DNA of 8,372 bases, taken from positions 1-8,372 of the forward strand of contig DCQA01000017.1 in assembly GCA_002323325.1 (NCBI GenBank). Direction: 5' to 3'. Shown here piece by piece: positions 1-5,535 of the stretch. The stretch comes from Coxiellaceae bacterium UBA1530. GTDB lineage: Bacteria; Pseudomonadota; Gammaproteobacteria; Coxiellales; Coxiellaceae. Position 1 is the first letter of the stretch. Every line of letters starts with the position of its first letter. The notes beneath the pieces were generated by a model that saw nothing but the letters and a program-made list of their open reading frames with translations, ran no database searches and was not told the origin of the DNA. The position numbers and the translations under genes were made by a program.

Positions 1-1
1 A

Positions 2-154
2 AAAAAAACCACAAGCAAAGTCACAGCGAAAAAAACAGCGCCAAAAGCAAAAAAAACCACTGCTAAGAAAGTAGCTCCAAAAGCAAAAAAATCTGCTGTT
101 AAAAAATCAGCTCCAAAGTCAAAAGAACCAGTCGTAGAAAATCCCAAAGACTAA
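2..154 (+). CDS. C-terminal tail of a Lys/Ala/Pro-rich (histone H1-like) protein, partial
   Basis: The frame is open from the window edge to TAA at 152-154, giving 50 residues and no start codon, so the gene begins outside the window. The visible part is built from K, A, P, T and S, with repeated KKTA, APKAKK and KKSA units, and ends in a short acidic stretch (EPVVENPKD). Such tails occur in bacterial histone H1-like proteins and in HU-like or AlgP-type DNA-binding proteins, where they bind DNA through charge without a fixed fold. Which family this is cannot be settled, because the folded part, if any, is missing. The last codon and stop (GAC TAA) lie inside a 49-bp sequence that recurs at the end of the next gene. 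The coding frame is seen directly; the DNA-binding role is inferred from composition. Confidence 0.7.
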   Translation, partial: KKTTSKVTAKKTAPKAKKTTAKKVAPKAKKSAVKKSAPKSKEPVVENPKD

Positions 155-197
155 CCAAGTCGGCGAAAAACCCGCTAAAACACTAGGTTTTAACTAC
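149..197. repeat. 49-bp direct repeat, copy 1, across a stop codon
   Basis: This copy matches 625-673 at 47 of 49 positions; the differences are a167/c643 and a185/c661. It starts at the last sense codon (GAC) of the Lys-rich gene, includes its TAA, and runs 43 bp downstream. It contains a small hairpin, TAAAAC (176-181) with GTTTTA (187-192). The mismatch at 185 falls in the hairpin loop, so the stem is conserved in both copies. Flanking bases outside the 49 bp do not match. Confidence 0.95.
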
Positions 198-287
198 GAT
201 TTATAATTTCCAAAATAAATTGGACTTTATAGCCTATAAGCTAGATGTCAATAAAAATCATAAAAAACAATAGCTTAAGGAAGAAAT

Positions 288-316
288 ATGAGAAAAAGAT
301 CTTCCTTGTCTATAAT
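288..316 (+). promoter_or_regulatory. Sigma-70 promoter of the Cys-rich protein gene
   Basis: The -10 TATAAT (311-316) is a perfect consensus. With a 17-bp spacer, the -35 is ATGAGA (288-293), 4 of 6 matches to TTGACA. The predicted start is near 323, giving a leader of about 26 nt before the ATG at 349. An inverted repeat, AAGGAAG (278-284) with CTTCCTT (301-307), covers the -35 and spacer and could be an operator. Inference from sequence only. Confidence 0.6.
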
Positions 317-348
317 AGTTAACATGTTAAATAAAAAGGGCAAGAATT

Positions 349-630
349 ATGAAAACACTATTCATATCATTGTTAGCCACAAGTTTTTTGTTAGGTTCAA
401 CATCTAATGCAGATACTTGTCTTGAGTTTGTACAAAAAGAAACATCAGATTGCAGCAAACACACAGGTACAAGCTGTAATGGCTACTACATTTGTGATGG
501 AGGGAACTGTTCTGAAGAACAGAAAAATGGTGTAGAACCTGTTAATCGATGCATCTGGTATGTTGATCTTTATAAAAATACCGCATCATGTATAGAATGG
601 TCGGATAAATGTAAGTTATACGTCGACTAA
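349..630 (+). CDS. Small secreted protein with eight cysteines, unknown function
   Basis: This 93-aa protein starts at an ATG with an AAGGG ribosome site 8 nt upstream. Residues 1-21 are a classic Sec signal peptide: MKT, a hydrophobic core, and likely cleavage after SNA. The mature 72 residues hold eight cysteines (24, 35, 43, 49, 54, 68, 81, 88), an even number that fits four disulfides and a stable exported protein. There is no lipobox and no membrane segment. I do not recognise the family. The gene has its own promoter and ends GAC TAA inside copy 2 of the 49-bp repeat, so its end is shared base for base with the upstream Lys-rich gene although the proteins are unrelated. Export is well supported. 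A role outside the cell, such as toxin, inhibitor or host-interaction protein, is a guess. Confidence 0.8.
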   Translation: MKTLFISLLATSFLLGSTSNADTCLEFVQKETSDCSKHTGTSCNGYYICDGGNCSEEQKNGVEPVNRCIWYVDLYKNTASCIEWSDKCKLYVD

Positions 631-673
631 CCAAGTCGGCGACAAACCCGCTAAAACACTCGGTTTTAACTAC
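625..673. repeat. 49-bp direct repeat, copy 2, across a stop codon
   Basis: This copy begins at the last sense codon (GAC) of the Cys-rich gene, 476 bp after copy 1. It has the same internal TAAAAC/GTTTTA hairpin (652-657 with 663-668). In this copy AAACCCG (644-650) can also pair imperfectly with CGGTTTT (661-667), a weak terminator-like fold ending in T residues. Between the copies lie only the leader, the promoter and the coding sequence of the Cys-rich gene. Confidence 0.95.
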
Positions 674-700
674 ACCCGATAACCGTAATTATCGGGTGTA
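671..700. terminator. Perfect 12-bp hairpin between convergent genes
   Basis: TACACCCGATAA (671-682) and its exact complement TTATCGGGTGTA (689-700) surround a 6-nt loop. It lies 40 nt after the Cys-rich stop and 40 nt past the stop of the convergent minus-strand gene, where a bidirectional terminator would be expected. Neither side has a clear T tract, so intrinsic termination may be weak; the hairpin could instead protect 3' ends. Confidence 0.6.
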
Positions 701-702
701 AG

Positions 703-733
703 CGCTATTCCCTATCTCTATTTCCAAGCAAAT
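703..733. repeat. 31-bp direct repeat, copy A
   Basis: This copy matches 2199-2229 at 30 of 31 positions (c724 against t2220). Read on the minus strand, it starts 6 nt after the stop codon of the CheD-like gene. The core TATCTCT(A/G)TTT(C/T)CAAGCAA recurs a third time at 2324-2342. Confidence 0.92.
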
Positions 734-739
734 GAAGGT

Positions 740-1969
740 TCATGGGCTATGTTGAGATTCTATTTTAGGTGTACTGAGCATTTTCTGTATCCTCATTAAT
801 ACTTCATCTGTACCATTAGAAGTTGGTTTTTGAAAACTATCTTCTCCACGTATTATTTGCGCTCTTTCTTGAGATTTACATGATCTAGCCGACTCGATAC
901 ATTTCGCTATTTCTTCCCGTGTAAAGCTAGTATCTTTCCTGGGAACTCCAACTAATTCTCGTAATGCCGCAATTTCAGAAGATGGTCTTATGTTAAAGAT
1001 ATTCAGAGGATGCTTTGATTTGTATGAATTAATAATTTTATTTAGTTCATTCGATGAAATTGTAATATCACTACTTTCAAGTAATGAATCATTATCATCG
1101 AAACTACTAGCTTCAGTAGCAGTATACTCTTCATCCTCTTTCGGTGAAGATTCACGCGAACTACTATAAATTCTACTATCATATATTTTAGACAATCCTG
1201 TCACTCCACCAGCACCTAAACCCCTACATGTTAAGCGCGCATCAATATTTGGGGTATCAAGATCATTGGAGTTAACATTTGAATAGACATTCCCGTTACG
1301 TGCATCAATAGCAAATGAGGCTGAATCAGTTTCTTCTCTGACAATATCGGAATTTACTATTACAAATCCTTTATTTTCCATGATTTCATACACATCCATA
1401 CACATATCATGAGAAGAAGAATCACCACCATAAAGATGCACTTGTGATGTTCTAGGATTATAATTCAATCTGCTTAGCTCACGATTGAATGAATCTAAAC
1501 ATGTAGATGCATCAATATGAGTTAAAAAGGCACTTTTCTTTTCACTTTCATAAATAGCGACAATCAAACAAGGACCAGCACCAAAGGTACCTAAAATTGG
1601 GATAGCATCATTTCCATCCGTAACACCGAATTCACCTTGTAGCACGCCTCGTGTTAATTCTTTTTTAAAATCATTAGTTTTATGCGTATTTTGTAATGGT
1701 TTTCTGATTGTTTTTAATTTTTGCTCTCTGTCACTATCAATCATTATCTGCTTCTCATGAGCATTGTTAAATTCTTCAATCTCCTTATTATCCATATTAA
1801 ATGTAAATGTTTTATATCTATCTTCTGAGTATACTTTTCTTTCGTACTTTATTTCCCCATTATCTAAGGTTGTTTTTTCCCATTGAACATTTGGATATTT
1901 ACGTAAAACTATAGTTTTACCAATCTCTCTAACTCTACCTATTCTATTAAATTCAAAAGGATTCGACAT
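740..1969 (-). CDS. CheD-like protein, candidate glutamine deamidase (possible effector)
   Basis: The product is 409 aa from the ATG at 1967-1969, chosen because GGAG lies 6 nt upstream; a TTG at 1979-1981 overlaps that ribosome site and is unlikely. Residues 124-230 follow CheD in order: a GTFGAGPC motif with Thr128 and Cys134, His151 in LTHID, GGD at 181-183, a helix with ENKGF, and a closing ARNGNVY strand. Thr-to-Cys (+6) and Cys-to-His (+17) spacings equal those of the Thr21-Cys27-His44 triad of Thermotoga CheD. CheD deamidates receptor glutamines and shares its fold with CNF1 toxins. Unlike free CheD (about 160 aa), this protein adds about 120 N-terminal residues, an acidic Ser-rich linker (about 269-306) and a helical C-terminus. 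It has no signal peptide or membrane helix. With no chemotaxis genes nearby, a different target is likely. Fold and activity are inferred. Confidence 0.65.
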   Translation of the reverse strand: MSNPFEFNRIGRVREIGKTIVLRKYPNVQWEKTTLDNGEIKYERKVYSEDRYKTFTFNMDNKEIEEFNNAHEKQIMIDSDREQKLKTIRKPLQNTHKTNDFKKELTRGVLQGEFGVTDGNDAIPILGTFGAGPCLIVAIYESEKKSAFLTHIDASTCLDSFNRELSRLNYNPRTSQVHLYGGDSSSHDMCMDVYEIMENKGFVIVNSDIVREETDSASFAIDARNGNVYSNVNSNDLDTPNIDARLTCRGLGAGGVTGLSKIYDSRIYSSSRESSPKEDEEYTATEASSFDDNDSLLESSDITISSNELNKIINSYKSKHPLNIFNIRPSSEIAALRELVGVPRKDTSFTREEIAKCIESARSCKSQERAQIIRGEDSFQKPTSNGTDEVLMRIQKMLSTPKIESQHSP

Positions 1970-2033
1970 ACTAAACTCCAACTTAACTCTTTTTGTTATG
2001 CATCCATTCGGTTAATCATCATCTTGTGGTTAT

Positions 2034-2063
2034 TTTATATACAAATAATTAAATAAATATTAA
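2034..2063 (-). promoter_or_regulatory. Possible promoter of the CheD-like gene
   Basis: On the minus strand, TATAAA (2039-2034) lies 18 bp after TTAATA (2063-2058, 4 of 6 matches to -35). The resulting leader would be about 60 nt. The region just upstream (about 2040-2125) is almost pure A/T with long A and T runs (2071-2099), which suggests curved, poorly constrained or silenced DNA. AT-rich sequence produces chance -10 matches, so confidence is modest. Confidence 0.35.
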
Positions 2064-2198
2064 ATTGATGATTTTTTTTTCAAAAAAAAAGACTTTTTTC
2101 GTTAATTTATTTCACACGTTGTCTGTTTATTAATGTTTTATTGGTGTTTGCTTATGGTTTTCTTTAGATTGGCTTAGGGTTTTCTTATAGGAACGATT

Positions 2199-2229
2199 CG
2201 CTATTCCCTATCTCTATTTTCAAGCAAAT
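2199..2229. repeat. 31-bp direct repeat, copy B
   Basis: Near-identical to copy A (30 of 31) and in the same orientation. Copies A and B bracket a segment of about 1.47 kb that contains only the CheD-like gene and its upstream region. Confidence 0.92.
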
Positions 2230-2323
2230 AATGATTAATGGTCTATAATGAGTTATGCCATGCAAGTGATCACGCCTCTACTTTTCTCAATGACCAAGAA
2301 AATCCAAGGTCGTCTAATTGCTT

Positions 2324-2342
2324 TATCTCTGTTTTCAAGCAA
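2324..2342. repeat. Short copy C of the repeat, just after the traA remnant stop
   Basis: Matches bases 2209-2227 of copy B at 18 of 19 positions (g2331 against a2216), in the same orientation. On the minus strand it starts directly after the TGA of the traA remnant, much as copy A starts 6 nt after the CheD-like stop. The repeat therefore follows the 3' end of two unrelated genes. Confidence 0.8.
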
Positions 2343-3737
2343 TCAACGATCTCTACCTCGATCTTTTTCATGGGATTTATGAATATTTTTAAGATGATTG
2401 AACGTTGTTAATGATTGTTTTTTAATGGTCTCCATCAGCTTGGGATTACTTACCACTTTTCCTAACAATGATCGGTACTCGCGATTTAGACGTTGCTTGC
2501 TGTTGGGACTCGCTTTTTCTAATCGTTGATTGATTGTTCGTAACTGTTCTAGATGACGGTGCTTGATATCTTTGATGGATTCCCAACACAGATTATCGCG
2601 TGACTGTGATTGATGCTTTGTTGTTTGCTTATCTTTTTGAAGATCAGTCTTGTCATACTCTTCAATCTTCTGCCACGCTAATTGAATACTCTTTTTAAAG
2701 CCTGTCAACTTTTCTAAACAACGCGCCAAAACATTTTCAACACTAAACCCACTCCGTAAAGAAAACGATAATGGAAAATCCAATACATTATCTTTGGTTT
2801 CTACTCGACCTAACGCGTACCTTAATCCTCTTTCTCCGCCATGATCCTCCTTATTAGCAAACAATGCTAAGGTGTCTTTATGACGGGTCATGGCCACATA
2901 ACTCAAATGCTTGTTCCAACCAGCACCACCAACATAGACATAGGTTTAATTGACAGCAATACCTTGAGATTTGTGCACTGTCGCAGCATAGCCGAGCGAA
3001 AAATCATTGTAGATCTTCGGATCTATCACTACATTTCGATTGTTCATCGATACTTCAATGCGATCTTCAGTAGCACGCGTTACCGTTGTAAATTCGCCAT
3101 TGGCAACACCCATCGCTGTGTCATTTTTTCTAAACAACAAACGATCACCCACAGATAAACAACACGCCTTGCCTTCAAACCCCTCATAAGTGAATTCTTC
3201 CGCTGAGACTATGCCTTTAGCTTTGGCACAATCTCTTGCTAAGGCATTGAGCGGATCCACATCCACATTACGATGTGCCAGGATTAACCGATCACCCAAG
3301 GTGTTTATCGTTAAGCATTCCGATCATAATTGAATCAGCTGACTTTGGGCGTCTTTTCCTGTTTCTCCCCAATGAACACCCCCTTTGTGCTCATAATGAT
3401 TCAATGCGTAATTAACGTCACCTTTTGCTAATGCCTGACTTGCCAAAGGATCTCTCTCGTCATTTTGTCGCAATATGGTCGAGAGTTCTGAAAATCCAAC
3501 AGCCTCCACTAATGCTCGAAGCGGTGCTCCAGCGCCTATGGGTTGTAATTGTGCCTCATCACCCACCAACACTAACTTAGCTCCAGAGGCCTTGAATAAC
3601 TCAACCACCAATCACATGTCATAGGTATCTGTCATCCCAGCCTCATCCATCACTAAGATATCGTTACTATTTAATACACTGTCAGGATTGTCCGAATAGG
3701 CAATTTGTTTTTTAATAGGTAACACCGGATAGTTCCT
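2343..3737 (-). pseudogene. traA: Remnant of a Ti-type TraA conjugative relaxase/helicase
   Basis: One minus-strand frame of about 465 codons encodes the C-terminal helicase half of a TraA-like protein. Visible motifs in order: ILVMDEAGM (Walker B, motif II), KLVLVGDEAQLQPIGAG (motif III), ILRQND (motif IV region), RLILAHRNVDVDPLN, YAATVHKSQG (motif V) and SYVAMTRHKDTLAL (motif VI), then a charged helical tail. The frame is broken by TGA at 3612-3614, TGA at 3324-3326 and TAA at 2946-2948, but by no frameshift, so the stops look like simple point changes. The N-terminal relaxase domain and the Walker A ATP site are absent; the frame ends upstream at a TGA (3750-3752) inside a hairpin. Intact relatives run to about 900 aa or more, so roughly half is lost. 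It cannot work in conjugation and marks a former conjugative plasmid or integrative element. Confidence 0.9.
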
Positions 3738-3775
3738 ATGTGAGCGTCCTCAACATATCATTTGGACGCTCATAT
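3738..3775 (-). terminator. Hairpin after the membrane protein gene, at the traA break
   Basis: TGAGCGTCC (3741-3749) pairs exactly with GGACGCTCA (3764-3772) around a 14-nt loop, and a G-T wobble plus two pairs extend it to 3738 and 3775. It lies 21 nt after the stop of the 3797-4471 gene, so a terminator is the simplest reading, but no T tract follows on that strand. It also sits exactly where traA similarity ends, so it could instead be a mobile-element end. Confidence 0.5.
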
Positions 3776-3796
3776 TTAGACTAGACTCTAATAGCG

Positions 3797-4471
3797 TTAA
3801 ATAACACGTCCTAATACAACGGGTGAAGTATCTTGTGAAGAGGACTTATTATCTTGTGGTAAAATTCGCTCAGTTAATCTATCTATAGCAACATCTTGGA
3901 ATAAAACACCCGGCACAACAGGAATACTCATGTTATTAGGACGTCTCCCGTAATCTCTTTCCGGAAAATTTATTCTCCTCCACTCCCTGAAATCGAGCAA
4001 AAATTTTAGAGCAACACAAGGTAGTATCACTTCAGCGAATCCCACAGCACTGGCCAAGCCCAAAGTGTCAAGCCGATGGGTCTCTTGCCCGGTAAAGGCG
4101 AACGCAACAGTACCAAAAAAAAGTGCACAGGCTGAATTGCAAAGTAAGATACTAATAAGTGCGATAGAGTTTTTTTCAAATAGGAACTTTTTCCCATGAA
4201 GTTTTTGCCACAAATAATAAAGGGCCAAAGGCAAAGAACCGATAGTTTGACTAGCTATTGCTTTATTCATAGCAGTATATCCATAATATCCAGCTGCGTT
4301 CATTGTTGACATACCAGCAGCTACGGATGCAGCGGTTACTCCGCTATAAAAAGCAAGCCAAGACGTAGATATTTTTATGATCCTACATGTATATATACAT
4401 GCACGCTTTGCATCAGCTTGTCTTGCGATGGCTCGAATCATACTTTCATCTCTATTTGGCGGTGTCATCAT
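3797..4471 (-). CDS. Four-helix membrane protein, unknown function
   Basis: This 224-aa protein starts at the first of two adjacent ATGs, with GGAG 5 nt upstream (4477-4480). Four hydrophobic segments are visible at about residues 33-55, 71-88, 102-127 and 134-160. A basic N-terminal region precedes them (RAIARQADAKRACIYTCRIIK). A polar tail of about 64 residues follows, with the basic FREWRRINFPERDYGRR at its start. There is no cleavable signal peptide and no motif I recognise. Basic residues on both sides of the helix bundle fit an inner-membrane protein with both ends in the cytoplasm. It stands alone between decayed mobile DNA on both sides, yet is intact, which hints at retained function. 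It could equally be a recent arrival that has not decayed yet. Confidence 0.75.
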   Translation of the reverse strand: MMTPPNRDESMIRAIARQADAKRACIYTCRIIKISTSWLAFYSGVTAASVAAGMSTMNAAGYYGYTAMNKAIASQTIGSLPLALYYLWQKLHGKKFLFEKNSIALISILLCNSACALFFGTVAFAFTGQETHRLDTLGLASAVGFAEVILPCVALKFLLDFREWRRINFPERDYGRRPNNMSIPVVPGVLFQDVAIDRLTERILPQDNKSSSQDTSPVVLGRVI

Positions 4472-4522
4472 TTAATCTCCAATAATATTACTAATTTTAA
4501 TCACTAAAAAACTCGTCAAAAA

Positions 4523-4528
4523 ATTATA
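4523..4528 (-). promoter_or_regulatory. -10 element of the membrane protein gene
   Basis: TATAAT on the minus strand (4528-4523) is a perfect -10 about 50 bp before the ATG, giving a leader of about 45 nt. No good -35 lies at 16-18 bp, so it may need an activator, or may be a chance match in AT-rich DNA. TTGACG (minus strand, near 4520) is a -35-like hexamer without a well-spaced -10. Confidence 0.35.
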
Positions 4529-4951
4529 TGCTGTTAGTAAAAAATGGTTGCGAAATTTACCTCTTATTGATAACACAATCAATATTACAAACAAAAAAGA
4601 TAGATTAATTATTACTTAAGGAAAGGAAAAAAAGAACGGTATTGAAACCCTTAGGAATTTAAAATCGCAATTATCACTAATGAAAAATCGAGATATTAAT
4701 TGATTTTCTCATAATCGATATCCTTGTGTGATTTTATTCAAAAAACTTTAACATCACTTTCTGTCAAAGCGATGTCTTTGTGTATCAGCAAGGTATCTTT
4801 TTGTAACAGTTCGTAATATAACCTTGTAACTATAAACCTCTTGTTTATCGTCTATGATCGATCTATCAGATCGGATGATATGGAAATTCACATCACTGAA
4901 TCAATTACGCTAGCCTCCGTTGTTATAGCGCGAGCTTTGTAATATGAGTCG

Positions 4952-5011
4952 TGATAGCTAGTAACTGGTCTTTAACGGTTAATTTGTTTGAGTCGATGTT
5001 ACCAGCTATCA
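4952..5011. repeat. Imperfect 14-bp inverted repeat with 32-bp loop
   Basis: TGATAGCTAGTAAC (4952-4965) pairs with GTTACCAGCTATCA (4998-5011) at 13 of 14 positions. It lies about 100 bp beyond the recognisable end of the IS66 fragment. It could be a terminator or structured RNA relic, or the ends of a small mobile element. No T tract follows on either strand. Confidence 0.6.
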
Positions 5012-5112
5012 AATTTATCCATCCTGCAAGAGCATCCTAATACACCCATTACACGCATACCACAATACGTTTTATATTGACTGAGCCAATTGATTTAACA
5101 AAAAGTATTTAC

Positions 5113-5365
5113 CTGACTTCCTGCAAATAGAAAGTTTTTTCACGCGATAACAAAAGGTTTTTTTTCTCTCTGTATGATTGTTATCGATAAGGTAGCGAGC
5201 ACCTTCATAAAATATTCCTAACACATCCCGGTGGCGCAAAGTATAGTTGGTAGCTTTTGCTATGGATCAATTTGCTGGCACTAAAGGCTGCTTTTCCTCT
5301 AGCTACTGCTTAACGTTGTTTTATATAACGATGATTTTTTCTTGTCATATCGCTTTGATGTGAGC
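5113..5365 (-). pseudogene. Decayed IS66-family transposase fragment
   Basis: Hand translation of the minus strand gives a broken but clear IS66 TnpC segment. It reads QEKIIVI, then LEEKQPLVPAN, then SIAKATNYTLRHRDVLGIF with YEGARYLIDNNHTERK, then PFVIA and KNFLFAGSQ. This matches the family's RQEKS, WLEE, KAI-Y-L, DGR-IDNN-ER and KPFVIGRKNWLFAGS motifs in order. In-frame stops lie at 5345-5347, 5321-5323, 5303-5305, 5267-5269 and 5140-5142, and the poly-T run at 5158-5165 carries a frameshift. Several stops look like one-base changes: the first from CGA (Arg), the third from TGG (Trp) and the fourth from TCA (Ser). Only about 80 codons of a protein of about 500 aa remain, and the terminal inverted repeats are not recognisable. 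With five stops and a frameshift it looks older than the traA decay. It is inactive. Confidence 0.85.
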
Positions 5366-5486
5366 GTTGTATTAACTTCTAAATACAAACTGTTCTGATC
5401 GCTATCATTGACATGATTTAATTAACTGGAATATCAATAGGTTAAACACCAAATCTACCCACTCAAGCATCTCAATTTTTTTCTAC

Positions 5487-5492
5487 TATAAT
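5487..5492 (+). promoter_or_regulatory. -10 element of the desaturase gene
   Basis: TATAAT (5487-5492) is a perfect -10 placed 43 bp before the desaturase ATG. The base stretch at a normal -35 distance (around 5464-5469) does not resemble TTGACA. Initiation would be near 5499, giving a leader of about 37 nt. Confidence 0.45.
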
Positions 5493-5535
5493 TGTTTTAC
5501 GAGCATTGCTAACGACCACTTAACGGAAACATAGC

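Larger units (their letters stand above)
1970..2342. other. Non-coding spacer between the CheD-like gene and the traA remnant
   Basis: No coding sequence was found here on either strand. Reading from the gene outward, it holds the CheD-like gene's leader and possible promoter, a strongly A/T-biased stretch, 31-bp repeat copy B (2199-2229), about 95 bp with no recognised feature, and the short repeat copy C (2324-2342), which abuts the stop codon of the traA remnant. Confidence 0.7.
4472..5535. other. 1-kb region without an intact gene
   Basis: Both strands are broken by frequent stops. From left to right I find the leader of the membrane protein gene, an AT-rich stretch without recognisable content (about 4530-4950), an imperfect 14-bp inverted repeat (4952-5011), a decayed IS66 transposase fragment (5113-5365) and the desaturase promoter region. 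A purine-rich AAGGAAAGG at 4618-4626 looks like a ribosome site but has no usable start codon after it. Confidence 0.7.

Noticed and set aside
288..407. Open frame of 39 codons from an ATG at 288, preceded by AAGGAAG.
   Set aside because: It overlaps the promoter and the signal-peptide region of the Cys-rich gene in another frame, and its ATG is the likely -35 hexamer.
1979..1981. TTG start giving a 413-aa CheD-like protein.
   Set aside because: The TTG overlaps the GGAG that is ideally spaced for the ATG 12 nt downstream, and it has no ribosome site of its own.
149..2342. CRISPR array.
   Set aside because: The repeats are two different families, with two or three copies each and gene-sized spacing; there are no regular short spacers.
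2880..3158. Plus-strand open frame of 92 codons.
   Set aside because: It is antisense to the traA remnant, whose minus-strand frame shows clear helicase motifs.
2946..3614. Stop-codon readthrough or recoding in traA, since all stops are in frame.
   Set aside because: Both TGA and TAA are involved, no recoding signal is visible, and the N-terminal half with the ATP site is missing, so decay is simpler.
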